A stretch of 64,000 nucleotides of DNA from NCBI GenBank assembly GCA_019054805.1, contig JAHQIY010000022.1, positions 558,001 to 622,000 of the forward strand, in the 5' to 3' direction. Positions within the stretch are counted from its first letter, which is position 1; each line of letters opens with the position of its first letter. The notes below the pieces were generated by a model. That model worked only from the letters and a program-made list of their open reading frames with translations. It was not told the origin of the DNA and did not search any database. Shown here piece after piece: positions 12,055 through 25,962 of the stretch. A program made the position numbers and the translations under genes. This DNA is from Brachionus manjavacas (lineage: Eukaryota > Rotifera > Eurotatoria > Ploima > Brachionidae).

Positions 12055-14742
12055 GATAGGTTATTTTACGCATCATCTTATATTCCTTCAAAAACTCTTG
12101 TATTTGCAATATTAACATCTTGATTGACAGATTTTACATTATGGCCGGAAATTTTTGGATTATTAAAAATATATCTGCTTCACCAGTCTAGTCTTTTTAT
12201 TAAATTACGAATGAAGCATTCTTCCTTGTAAGTTCGTGTTTAATTTGATTTACTTATAAACTCATCGACACAGCGAAATGATACATTGTAAATTAAATTC
12301 TGATAAAAGAAAATTTCTTCATCTGTTTGATCAACAAATTCATTTCCTTCTTCTTCGAATAAATATCTGTCGGATCTCGAATTTGATACTGTAGATTTCG
12401 AATTTTTTACATAAACTTTTAATTTGTGATGAAATTCAAAATTTTTTAATCAATCATTTATGGCGTCTTCTGCTAGTTTAAATTATCGCTCTAATTTTAA
12501 TTAAAAGGCTTTAACAAAAACCTTCACTCGGCTACCCTAGAGTAAGCTTTTAGCATTTTAATATCTAAAGATAAACATAAATTTTATTTAATCAGAAATA
12601 ATTAACTAAAAATAGAAATTTAATAGCAAATTAGGACATTTTTACAGTGAATTTAAATATGAAACAAAATATGAATGGCTTAAAATTTAAGTATTTATGT
12701 TTAATTAATAAATTTTTTAAAATGGAAAATAAAATTTAATGATCTTATAAAAAGACTAGATCAAAGAAATAAATTTTAAAAATGTGATAAAATAATTTTT
12801 TGGTGTAAATTCAATGTGTTTTTGTTCTTGAGTAATTAAAGAAAAATAATGACTCTGATCAAAAAAAGCCCCAAATGAAAAATTTTGAAGAAATGTTTTT
12901 GACTGAATATTTAATTTCAAAGCATACTTTTGATATATCAGAGCTTATTAAGTGAAAATAGCTTGCTAAATCTAAGGATAAAATATAAGTTCTCATTTTC
13001 AATAAAATATGCATCGATATTTTAAGTGACGAACTAAATGCCCATAAATCAAATTCATCACACCTTTTGCCAACCTTTCGAGCTTAAATCGAAAATTGCA
13101 AACTGAACTCATTTGTTGCTCTAAAATTGATGGATATTCCAAATTTATTTTTCTATTGATGAACTATTTCTTAATTTCTCGTGTTTGTACAAAAAACTAA
13201 CAACAAGTCTAAAAATGTTGTATATTTACTAAAACCTATTAAACAAATTGATATCATATGAAATATACAATTACCATCAGCAGTTGTTTTAATTGGTAAA
13301 TAGTTATTTATAAATTCTGGATGTAACATAAATACAATTTTCCGTTCAATAGTAAATTTTATTGAAAAAAGTTTTTTCCGGGGATCAAGTTTACTAAAAA
13401 TATTAAAAATATTATCATTATTGTTCCGCAAAATTGTCTAATGCTTGTTTCTAGATACAAAAACTTAAAAAACCGAAAGTCTTTAATCTCAGTTCTATAT
13501 TTTTGATAAAATAATTAATTGTTACAGAAATATAAATGGAATTATCACTATTAAAGAAAATACCCTATCATTTCCATTTTGATTATCTTTTAATGAATCA
13601 TTAAAATTCGAATATGTTTTACTAGTCCGGTCTTTCAAGCTTGTCATGTTCAAAATTTTAAATGCATCTTTGTATAAGTATAAATATTTCAAAGAATCCT
13701 TAGTTTTGATATAACCCTACTATAATTCAAAAATAAAAAGCTTTATATTTAATTAGTTAGCATTTTGAACTCTTGATAAAGCAATATAGTCTTTAACATT
13801 AGAAAAAACATTCTTGTCAATTGAAGTGTGGCATCCTTTAAGTTTTAATCCTTGGACTTTATGAATATTTTGAGCAGTTACATTTACTCCTTAAAATTGA
13901 ATCCCATAAGAAAATATTCAAGATTTTTCTGAAATATTCGTTGTTTAATCTTATATATAGTCTATAGAGATTCATCATCCATCCTGAGTTAAAAATTATT
14001 TTCGCTATGACATATATGTTTTCCAGTCAAACCATTAATCAAATCAGAATTTAAAGCACCATTTTTTACAACCATTTTTAAACAAACAGAATTAATCTCT
14101 AAAATATGATCAAGAACTCCTTGTCGATTATTAATTATAACTCTTTATTTATAACCTATTTAAATTCTGTAGTGGTCAAAATCTCGGCTTATATTTTAAT
14201 AAAGCCTCCGAAGCTTTTTTTGTTGCATTGTTTGATGATTTCTATTCTTTGAACATGTTTAGTCCCTATGTAATCAGAATCTTAAAAATTTATGCATTCC
14301 TTAGATATTTCATGTCAATATTCACAAACACTCTTTTATTAATCAGATATCTGCCTGGGTCAATCTTCCCAGAATTCGCCTCACTCTCAAAAATTTTAGA
14401 AAATCAATGTCATATTTTTCAACATTTGTTCCCATAAGAAACGGCTGAAAATTCGAGGTTAGTAATTGAGAATTATAAAGTTTTCTAATTGCACATAAGG
14501 TGTTACATACTGGGTAATTAAAAATTCACCAATCAATATTAAAGTTTAACCTCCGAGCAAAATATTACTTCGTTTTACAACTTGCTTTACTTCATTGATT
14601 CGATCTAGTGCTTTATCATTCAGCATACTTATCACGTCTACAATAATAACTTCATTGTTCTGTATTTCAAACCATTTATCGCACTCGAATTCTTAAGTAA
14701 TATCTCACTAAAGATCTAATGAAAAGAAGCTATGAACGTTTT
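12055..14742 (-). repeat. Macrosatellite unit 5
   Basis: Unit of 2688 bp. About 117 bp are missing near 12168, between ATTAAAAAT and ATATCTGCTTC. OTU remnant 12780-13431 has the longest open N-terminal half of the array (86 codons at 13171-13431). Helicase remnant 13753-14882. Subfamily B, with TGTAACATAAATACAA near 13322. Confidence 0.9.
12780..13431 (-). pseudogene. OTU-type cysteine protease remnant, best N-terminal half
   Basis: OTU proteases are cysteine peptidases. OTU domains also occur in proteins of Helentron/HLE2 elements, where their role is unknown. The N-terminal half (13171-13431, 86 codons) ends in IKTTADGNCIFHMISICL, the DGNC catalytic Asp/Cys motif followed by the conserved F-H-x-I-S pattern. 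The C-terminal half (about 12780-13047) is in another frame: DEFDLWAFSSSLKISMYI, typical of the OTU core, then FDQSHYFSII with the expected catalytic His. A stop plus frameshift between about 13050 and 13170 separates them. No in-frame ATG is seen; the N-terminal frame opens at a TTG. This is not an active gene. Confidence 0.8.
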
Positions 14743-17548
14743 GATCGGTTATTTTACGCATCATCTTATATTCCTTCTTAAACTCTTTTATTTGCAATAT
14801 TATCATCTTGATTGACGGATTTTACATTATGGCAGTAAATTTTTGGATCATTAAAAATTTTGTCTTCAAATCTGATCGGGTCAAAGTTTTAAGCAATGAA
14901 ATTGCGATTTTAAACAGTTTCCAAATCGAAAATATTAATTGAATCTTTTAAATTTGAATATTTCAAAACCTCGATATCTGCTTCACCAGTCTAGTCTTTT
15001 TATTAAATTACGAAGGAAGCAATCTTCCTTGTAAGTTCGAGTTTAATTTGATTTACTTATATACTCACCGACACAGCGAAATGATACATTGTAAATTAAA
15101 TTTTGATAGAGGAAAATTTCTTCATCTGTTTGATCAACAAATTTATTTCCTTCTTCTTCGAATAAATAACTGTCGGATCTCGAATTTGATACTGTAGATT
15201 TCGAATTTTTTACATAAACTTTTAATTTGTGATGAAATTCATAATTTTTTAATCAATCATATATGGCGTCTTCGGCTAGTTTAAATTATCGCTCTAATTT
15301 TAATTAAAAGGCTTTAACAAAAACCATCGCTCGGCTACCCTAGAGTAAGCTTTTAGCATTTTAATATCTAAAGATAAACATAAATTTTATTTAATCAGAA
15401 ATAATTAACTAAAAATAGAAATTTAATAGCAAATTAGGACATTTTTACAGTGAATTTAAATATGAAACAAAATATGAATGGCTTAAAATTTAAGTATTTA
15501 TGTTTAATTAATAAATTTTTTTAAAATGGAAAATAAAATTTAATGATCTTATAAAAAGACTAGATCAAAGAAATAAATTTTAAAAATGTGATAAAATAAT
15601 TTTTTGGTGTAAATTCAATGTGTTTTTGTTCTTGAGTAATTATAGAAAAATAATGACTCTGATCAAAAAAGCCCCAAATGAAAAATTTTGAAGAAATGTT
15701 TTTTGACTGAATATTTAATTTCAAAGCATACTTTTGATATATCAGAGCTTATTAAGTGAAAATAGCTTGCTAAATCTAAGGATAAAATATAAGTTCTCAT
15801 TTTCAATAAAATATGCATCGATATTTTAAGTGACGAACTAAATGCCCATAAATCAAATTCATCACACCTTTTGCCAACCTTTCGAGCTTAAATCGAAAAT
15901 TGCAAACTGAACTCATTTGTTGCTCTAAAATTGATGGATATTCCAAATTTATTTTTCTATTGATGAACTATTTCTTAATTTCTCGTGTTTGTACAAAAAA
16001 CTAACAACAAGTCTAAAAATGTTGTATATTTACTAAAACCTATTAAACAAATTGATATTATATGAAAATACAATTGCCTTCAGCAGGTGTTTTAATTGGT
16101 AAATAGTTATTTATAAATTCTGGATGTAACATAAATACAATTTTCCGTTCAATAGTAAATTTTATTGAAAAAAGTTTTTTCCGGGGATCAAGTTTACTAA
16201 AAATATTAAAAATATTATCATTATTGTTCCGCAAAATTGTCTAATGCTTGTTTCTAGATACAAAAACTTAAAAAACCGAAAGTCTTTAATCTCAGTTCTA
16301 TATTTTTGATAAAATAATTAATTGTTACAGAAATATAAATGGAATTATCACTATTAAAGAAAATACCCTATCATTTCCATTTTGATTATCTTGTAATGAA
16401 TCATTAAAATTCGAATATGTTTTACTAGTCCGGTCTTTCAAGCTTGTCATGTTCAAAATTTTAAATGCATCTTTGTATAAGTATAAATATTTCAAAGAAT
16501 CCTTAGTTTTGATATAACCCTACTATAATTCAAAAATAAAAAGCTTTATATTTAATTAGTTAGCATTTTGAACTCTTGATAAAGCAATATAGTCTTTAAC
16601 ATTAGAAAAAACATTCTTGTCAATTGAAGTGTGGCATCCTTTAAGTTTTAATCCTTGGACTTTATGAATATTTTGAGCAGTTACATTTACTCCTTAAAAT
16701 TGAATCCCATAAGAAAATATTCAAGATTTTTCTGAAATATTCGTTGTTTAATCTTATATATAGTCTATAGAGATTCATCATCCATCCTGAGTTAAAAATT
16801 ATTTTCGCTATGACATATATGTTTTCCAGTCAAACCATTAATCAAATCAGAATTTAAAGCACCATTTTTTACAACCATTTTTAAACAAACAGAATTAATC
16901 TCTAAAATATGATCAAGAACTCCTTGTCGATTATTAATTATAACTCTTTATTTATAACCTATTTAAATTCTGTAGTGGTCAAAATCTCGGCTTATATTTT
17001 AATAAAGCCTCCGAAGCTTTTTTTTTGTTGCATTGTTTGATGATTTCTATTCTTTGAACATGTTTAGTCCCTATGTAATCAGAATCTTAAAAATTTATGC
17101 ATTCCTTAGATATTTCATGTCAATATTCACAAACACTCTTTTTATTAATCAGATATCTGCCTGGGTCAATCTTCCCAGAATTCGCCTCACTCTCAAAAAT
17201 TTTAGAAAATCAATGTCATATTTTTCAACATTTGTTCCCATAAGAAACGGCTGAAAATTCGAGGTTAGTAATTGAGAATTATAAAGTTTTCTAATTGCAC
17301 ATAAGGTGTTACATACTGGGTAATTAAAAATTCACCAATCAATATTAAAGTTTAACCTCCGAGCAAAATATTACTTCGTTTTACAACTTGCTTTACTTCA
17401 TTGATTCGATCTAGTGCTTTATCATTCAGCATACTTATCACGTCTACAATAATAACTTCATTGTTCTGTATTTCAAACCATTTATCGCACTCGAATTCTT
17501 AAGTAATATCTCACTAAAGATCTAATGAAAAGAAGCTATGAACGTTTT
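14743..17548 (-). repeat. Macrosatellite unit 6
   Basis: Unit of 2806 bp, nearly identical to units 5 and 7. OTU remnant 15581-16240. An extra T in the run near 15699 breaks the C-terminal OTU frame that is open in unit 7. The catalytic segment near 16070 reads AEGNC instead of ADGNC and loses a base. Helicase remnant 16556-17688. Confidence 0.9.
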
Positions 17549-20353
17549 GATCGGTTATTTTACGCATCATCTTATATTCCTTCTTAAACTCTTTTATTTG
17601 CAATATTATCATCTTGATTGACGGATTTTACATTATGGCAGTAAATTTTTGGATCATTAAAAATTTTGTCTTCAAATCTGATCGGGTCAAAGTTTTAAGC
17701 AATGAAATTGCGATTTTAAACAGTTTCCAAATCGAAAATATTAATTGAATCTTTTAAATTTGAATATTTCAAAACCTCGATATCTGCTTCACCAGTCTAG
17801 TCTTTTTATTAAATTACGAATGAAGCAATCTTCCTTGTAAGTTCGAGTTTAATTTGATTTACTTATATACTCACCGACACAGCGAAAAGATACATTGTAA
17901 ATTAAATTTTGATAGAGGAAAATTTCTTCATCTGTTTGATCAACAAATTTATTTCCTTCTTCTTCGAATAAATAACTGTCGGATCTCGAATTTGATACTG
18001 TAGATTTCGAATTTTTACATAAACTTTTAATTTGTGATGAAATTCATAATTTTTTAATCAATCATATATGGCGTCTTCGGCTAGTTTAAATTATCGCTCT
18101 AATTTTAATTAAAAGGCTTTAACAAAAACCATCGCTCGGCTACCCTAGAGTAAGCTTTTAGCATTTTAATATCTAAAGATAAACATAAATTTTATTTAAT
18201 CAGAAATAATTAACTAAAAATAGAAATTTAATAGCAAATTAGGACATTTTTACAGTGAATTTAAATATGAAACAAAATATGAATGGCTTAAAATTTAAGT
18301 ATTTATGTTTAATTAATAAATTTTTTTAAAATGGAAAATAAAATTTAATGATCTTATAAAAAGACTAGATCAAAGAAATAAATTTTAAAAATGTGATAAA
18401 ATAATTTTTTGGTGTAAATTCAATGTGTTTTTGTTCTTGAGTAATTATAGAAAAATAATGACTCTGATCAAAAAAGCCCCAAATGAAAAATTTTGAAGAA
18501 ATGTTTTTGACTGAATATTTAATTTCAAAGCATACTTTTGATATATCAGAGCTTATTAAGTGAAAATAGCTTGCTAAATCTAAGGATAAAATATAAGTTC
18601 TCATTTTCAATAAAATATGCATCGATATTTTAAGTGACGAACTAAATGCCCATAAATCAAATTCATCACACCTTTTGCCAACCTTTCGAGCTTAAATCGA
18701 AAATTGCAAACTGAACTCATTTGTTGCTCTAAAATTGATGGATATTCCAAATTTATTTTTCTATTGATGAACTATTTCTTAATTTCTCGTGTTTGTACAA
18801 AAAACTAACAACAAGTCTAAAAATGTTGTATATTTACTAAAACCTATTAAACAAATTGATATTATATGAAAATACAATTGCCTTCAGCAGGTGTTTTAAT
18901 TGGTAAATAGTTATTTATAAATTCTGGATGTAACATAAATACAATTTTCCGTTCAATAGTAAATTTTATTGAAAATAGTTTTTTCCGGGGATCAAGTTTA
19001 CTAAAAATATTAAAAATATTATCATTATTGTTCCGCAAAATTGTCTAATGCTTGTTTCTAGATACAAAAACTTAAAAAACCGAAAGTCTTTAATCTCAGT
19101 TCTATATTTTTGATAAAATAATTAATTGTTACAGAAATATAAATGGAATTATCACTATTAAAGAAAATACCCTATCATTTCCATTTTGATTATCTTTTAA
19201 TGAATCATTAAAATTCGAATATGTTTTACTAGTCCGGTCTTTCAAGCTTGTCATGTTCAAAATTTTAAATGCATCTTTGTATAAGTATAAATATTTCAAA
19301 GAATCCTTAGTTTTGATATAACCCTACTATAATTCAAAAATAAAAAGCTTTATATTTAATTAGTTAGCATTTTGAACTCTTGATAAAGCAATATAGTCTT
19401 TAACATTAGAAAAAACATTCTTGTCAATTGAAGTGTGGCATCCTTTAAGTTTTAATCCTTGGACTTTATGAATATTTTGAGCAGTTACATTTACTCCTTA
19501 AAATTGAATCCCATAAGAAAATATTCAAGATTTTTCTGAAATATTCGTTGTTTAATCTTATATATAGTCTATAGAGATTCATCATCCATCCTGAGTTAAA
19601 AATTATTTTCGCTATGACATATATGTTTTCCAGTCAAACCATTAATCAAATCAGAATTTAAAGCACCATTTTTTACAACCATTTTTAAACAAACAGAATT
19701 AATCTCTAAAATATGATCAAGAACTCCTTGTCGATTATTAATTATAACTCTTTATTTATAACCTATTTAAATTCTGTAGTGGTCAAAATCTCGGCTTATA
19801 TTTTAATAAAGCCTCCGAAGCTTTTTTTTTGTTGCATTGTTTGATGATTTCTATTCTTTGAACATGTTTAGTCCCTATGTAATCAGAATCTTAAAAATTT
19901 ATGCATTCCTTAGATATTTCATGTCAATATTCACAAACACTCTTTTTTATTAATCAGATATCTGCCTGGGTCAATCTTCCCAGAATTCGCCTCACTCTCA
20001 AAAATTTTAGAAAATCAATGTCATATTTTTCAACATTTGTTCCCATAAGAAACGGCTGAAAATTCGAGGTTAGTAATTGAGAATTATAAAGTTTTCTAAT
20101 TGCACATAAGGTGTTACATACTGGGTAATTAAAAATTCACCAATCAATATTAAAGTTTAACCTCCGAGCAAAATATTACTTCGTTTTACAACTTGCTTTA
20201 CTTCATTGATTCGATCTAGTGCTTTATCATTCAGCATACTTATCACGTCCACAATAATAACTTCATTGTTCTGTATTTCAAAATATTTATCGCACTCGAA
20301 TTCTTAAGTAATATCTTACTAATGATCTAATGAAAAGAAGCTATGAACGTTTT
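17549..20353 (-). repeat. Macrosatellite unit 7
   Basis: Unit of 2805 bp and near twin of unit 6. OTU remnant 18365-19043; the 85-codon C-terminal half runs out of frame after the catalytic-His segment. Helicase remnant 19360-20493. From about 20280 it switches to variants shared with the end of unit 9 (AAATATTTATCGC, ACTCTGG), which marks a subfamily switch point. Confidence 0.9.
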
Positions 20354-23156
20354 GATCGGTTATTTTACGCATCATCTTATATTCCTTCAAAAACTCTGGT
20401 ATTTGCAATATTAACATCTTGATTGACAGATTTTACATTATGGCAGTAAATTTTTGGATCATTAAAAATTTTGTCTTCAAATCTGATCGGGTCAAAGTTT
20501 TAAGCAATGAAATTGCGATTTTAAACAGTTTCCAAATCAAAAATATTAATTGAATCCCTTAAATTTGAATATTTCAAAACCTCGATATCTGCTTCACCAG
20601 TCTCGTCTTTTTATTAAATTACGAATGAAGCAATCTTCCTTGTAAGTTCGAGTTTAATTTGATTTACTTATATACTCACCGACACAGCGAAATGATACAT
20701 TGTAAATTAAATTTTGATAGAGGAAATTTCTTCATCTGTTTGATCAACAAATTCATTTCTTTCTTCTTCGAGTAAATATCTGTCGGATCTCGAATTTGAT
20801 ACTCTAGATTTCGAATTTTTTACATAAACTTTTAATTTGTGATGAAATTCAAAATTTTTTAATCAATAATTTATTGCGTCTTCTGCTAGTTTAAATTATC
20901 GCTCTAATTTTAATTAAAAGGCTTTAACAAAAACCATCGCTCGGCTACCCTAAAGTAAGCTTTTAGCATTTTAATATCTAAAGATAAACATAAATTTTAT
21001 ATAATCAGAAATTATTAACTAAAAATAGATATTTGATAGCAAATTGGGACATTTTTACAGTGAATTTAAATATGAAACAAAATATGAAAGGCTTAAAATT
21101 TATGAATTTATGTTTAATTAATAAAATTTTATAAATTTGAAAATTAAATTTAATAATCTAATAAAAAGACTAAATCTAAGAAAAAAATTTTAAAAATGTG
21201 ATAAAATAATTTTTTGGTCTAAATTCAATGTGTTTTTGGTCTGAGTAATTAAAGAAAAATAATGACTCTGATCAAAAAAGCCCCAAATTAAAAAATTTGA
21301 AAAAATGTTTTTGACTGAATATTTAATTTCAAAGCATTCTTTTGATATATAAGAGCTTATTAAGTAAATAGCTTGCTAAATCTAAGGATAAAATATGAGT
21401 TCTCATTTCAATAAAATTTACATCGATATTTTATGTGACGAACTAAATGCCCATAAATCAAATTCATCACACCTTTTGCCACCCTTTCGAGCTTAAATCG
21501 AAAATTGCATATTGAACTCATTTGATGATCTAAAATTGATGGATATTCCAAATTTATTTTTCTATTGATGAATTATTTCTTAATTTCTCGTGTTTGTACA
21601 AAAAACTAACAACAAGTTTAAAAATTTTGTATATTTACTATAACCGATTAAACAAATTGATATCATATGAAATATACAATTACCATCAGCAGTTGTTTTA
21701 ATTGGTAAATAGTTATTTATAAATTCTGGATGTATCAGGATACAATTATCCGTTGAATAATAAATTTTATTGAAAAAAGTTTTGTCCAGGGATCAAGTTT
21801 ACTAAATATATTAAAAATATTTTCATAATTGTTCCGCAAAATTGGCTAAAGCTTGTTTCTAGATACAAAATCTTAAAAAACCGAAAGTCTTTAATCTCAG
21901 TTCTATATTTTTGATAAAATAATTAATTGTTACAGAAATATAAATGGAATTATCACTATTAAAGAAAATACCCTATCATTTCCATTTTGATTATCTTTTA
22001 ATGAATCATTAAAATTCGAATATGTTTTACTAGTCGGGTCTTTCAAGCTTGTCATGTTCAAAATTTTTAATGCATCTTTGTATAAGTAAAAATATTTCAA
22101 AGAATCGTTAGTTTTGATATAACCCCACTACAATTCAAAAATAAAAAGCTTTAAATTCAATTAGTTAGCATTTTGAACTCTTAAAATAAAGCAATATAGT
22201 CTTTACCATTAGAAAAAACATTGTTGTCAATTGAAGTGTGGCATCCATTAAGTGTTAATCCTTGGACTTTATGAATATTTTGAGCAGTTACATTTACTCC
22301 TTAAAATTGAATCCCATAAAAAAATATTCAAGAGTTTTCTGAAATATTCGTTGTTTAATCGTAGATATAGTCTATAGAGATTCATCATCCATCCTGAGTT
22401 AAAAATTATTTTCGCTATGACATATATATTTGCCAGTCAAACCATTAATCAAATCAGAATTTTAAGCACCATTTTTTACAACCATTTTTAGACAAACAGG
22501 ATTAATCTCTAAAATATAATCAAGAACTCCTTGTCGATTATTAATTATCACTCTTTATTTATAACCTATTTGAATTCTGAAGTGGTCAAAATCTCGGCTT
22601 ATATTTAATATAGCCTCCGAAGCTTTTTTTTTGTTGCATTGTTTGATGATTTCTATTCTTTGAACATGTTTAGTCCCTTTATAATCAGAATCTTAAAAAT
22701 TTTTGCATTCCTCAGATATTTCATGTCAATATTCACAAACACTCTTTTTTATTAATTAGATACCTGCCTGGGTCAATCTTCCCAGAAGTCGCCTCACTCT
22801 CAAAAATTTTTGAAAATCAATGTCATTTTTTTCAACATTTGTTCCCATAAGAAACGGCTGAAAATTCGAGGTTAGTAATTGAGAATTATAAAGTTTTCTA
22901 ATTGCACATTAGGTGTTACATACTGGGTAATTGAAAAAATCACCAATCAATATCGAAGTTTAACCTCCGAGCTAAATATTACTTCGTTTTACAACTTGTT
23001 TTACTTCATTGATTCGATCTAGAGCTTTATCATTCAGCATACTTATCACGTCTACAATAATAACTTCATTGTTCTGTAATTCAAACCATTTATCGCACTC
23101 GAATTCTTAAGTAATATCTCACTAAAGATCTAATGAAAAGAAGCTATGAACGTTTT
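20354..23156 (-). repeat. Macrosatellite unit 8
   Basis: Unit of 2803 bp. A subfamily A unit lying between B units. OTU remnant 21191-21845, with a one-base loss near 21365 breaking the C-terminal frame. Helicase remnant 22161-23296. The stretch 22161-22980 shares private variants with unit 2. Confidence 0.9.
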
Positions 23157-25962
23157 GATCGGTTTTTTTACGCATCATCTTATATTCCTTCAAAAACTCT
23201 TGTATTTGCAATATTAACATCTTGATTTACAGATTTTACATTATGGCAGTAAATTTTTGGATCATTAAAAATTTTGTCTTCAAATCTGATCGGGTCAAAG
23301 TTTTAAGCAATGAAATAGCGATTTTAAACAGTTTTAATATCAAAAATATTAATTGAATCTTTTAAATTTGAATTTTTCAAAAACTCGATATATGCTTCAC
23401 CAGTCTAGTCTTTTTATTAAATTACGAATGAAGCATTCTTCCTTGTTAGTTCGTGTTTAATTTGATTAACTTATAAACTCATCGACACAGCGAAATGATA
23501 CATTGTAAATAAAATTCTGATAAAGGAAAATTTCTTCATCTGTTTGATCAACAAATTCATTTCCTTCTTCTTCGAATAAATATCTGTCGGATCTCGAATT
23601 TGATACTGTAGATTTCGAATTTTTTACATAAACTTTTTATTTGTGATGAAATTCTAAATTTTTTAATCAATCATTTATGGCGTCTTCTGCTAGTTTAAAT
23701 TATCGCTCTAATTTTAATTAAAAGGCTTTAACAAAAACCTTTACTCGGCTACCCTAGAGTAAGCTTTTAGCATTTTAATATCTAAAGATAAACATAAATT
23801 TTATTTAATCAGAAATAATTAACTAAAAATAGAAATTTAATAGCAAATTAGGACATTTTTACAGTGAATTTAAATATGAAACAAAATATGAATGGCTTAA
23901 AATTTAAGTATTTATGTTTAATTAATAAATTTTTTTTAAAATGGAAAATAAAATTTAATGATCTTATAAAAAGACTAGATCAAAGAAATAAATTTTAAAA
24001 ATGTGATAAAATAATTTTTTGGTGTAAATTCAATGTGTTTTTGTTCTTGAGTAATTATAGAAAAATAATGACTCTGATCAAAAAAGCCCCAAATGAAAAA
24101 TTTTGAAGAAATGTTTTTGACTGAATATTTAATTTCAAAGCATACTTTTGATATATGAGAGCTTATTAAGTGAAAATAGCTTGCTAAATCTAAGGATAAA
24201 ATATAAGTTCTCATTTTCAATAAAATATACATCGATATTTTAAGTGACGAACTAAATGCCAATAAATCAAATTCATCACACCTTTTGCCAACCTTTCGAG
24301 CTTAAATCGAAAATTGCAAACTGAACTCATTTGATGCTCTAAAATTGATGGATATTCCAAATTTATTTTTCTATTGATGAACTATTTCTTAATTTCTCGT
24401 GTTTGTACAAAAAACTAACAACAAGTCTAAAAATGTTGTATATTTACTAAAACCTATTAAACAAATTGATATTATATGAAAATACAATTGCCTTCAGCAG
24501 GTGTTTTAATTGGTAAATAGTTATTTATAAATTCTAGATGTAACATAAATACAATTTTCCGTTCAATAGTAAATTTTATTGAAAAAAGTTTTTTCCGGGG
24601 ATCAAGTTTACTAAAAATATTAAAAATATTATCATTATTGTTCCGCAAAATTATCTAATGCTTGTTTCTAGATACAAAAACTTAAAAAACCGAAAGTCTT
24701 TAATCTCAGTTCTTTATTTTTGATAAAATAATTAATTGTTACAGAAATATAAATGGAATTATCACTATTAAAGAAAATACCCTATCATTTCCATTTTGAT
24801 TATCTTTTAATGAATCATTAAAATTCGAATATGTTTTACTAGTCCGGTCTTTCAAGCTTGTCATGTTCAAAATTTTTAATGCATCTTTGTATAAATAAAA
24901 ATATTTCAAAGAATCGTTAGTTTTGATATAACCCTCCTATAATTCGAAAATAAAAAGCTTTAAATTTAATTAGTTAGCATTTTGAACTCTTGATAAAGCA
25001 ATATAGTCTTTACCATTAGAAAAAACATTCTTGTCAATTGAAGTGTGGCATCCTTTAAGTTTTAATCCTTGGACTTTATGAATATTTTGAGCAGTTACAT
25101 TTACTCCTTAAAATTGAATCCCATAAGAAAATATTCAAGATTTTTGTGAAATATTCGTTGTTTAATCGTATATATAGTCTATAGAGATTCATCATCCATC
25201 CTGAGTTAAAAATTATTTTCGCTATGACATATATGTTTTCCAGTCAAACCATTAATCAAATCAGAATTTAAAGCACCATTTTTTACAACCATTTTTAAAC
25301 AAACAGGATTAATCTCTAAAATATGATCAAGAACTCCTTGTCGATTATTAATTATCACTCTTTATTTATAACCTATTTGAATTCTGTAGTGGTCAAAATC
25401 TCGGCTTATATTTTAATAAAGCCTCCGAAGCTTTTTTTTTGTTGCATTGTTTGATGATTTCTATTCTTTGAACATGTTTAGTCCCTATGTAATCAGAATC
25501 TTAAAAATTTATGCATTCCTTAGATATTTCATGTCAATATTCACAAACACTCTTTTTATTAATCAGATATCTGCCTGGGTCAATATTCCCAGAATTCGCC
25601 TCACTCTCAAAAATTTTAGAAAATCAATGTCATATTTTTCAACATTTGTTCCCATAAGAAACGGCTGAAAATTCGAGGTTAGTAATTGAGAATTATAAAG
25701 TTTTCTAATTGCACATTAGGTGTTACATACTGGGTAATTAAAAATTCACCAATCAATATTAAAGTTTAACCTCCGAGCAAAATATTACTTCGTTTTACAA
25801 CTTGCTTTACTTCATTGATTCGATCTAGTGCTTTATCATTCAGCATACTTATCACGTCTAGAATAATAACTTCATTGTTCTGTATTTCAAAATATTTATC
25901 GCACTCGAATTCTTAAGTAATATCTTACTAATGATCTAATGAAAAGAAGCTATGAACGTTTT
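23157..25962 (-). repeat. Macrosatellite unit 9
   Basis: Unit of 2806 bp, subfamily B. OTU remnant 23975-24653; its C-terminal half is the longest open frame of this part (95 codons, 23975-24262). Helicase remnant 24970-26102. The residue before the motif II Asp is altered here (CTA codon near 25860). Confidence 0.9.

Noticed and set aside
14228-25668. Plus-strand open frames of 69-79 codons in the macrosatellite (for example 10158, 14228, 17033, 25447)
   Set aside because: They lie antisense to the helicase remnant and repeat with the unit. The protein similarity is on the opposite strand.
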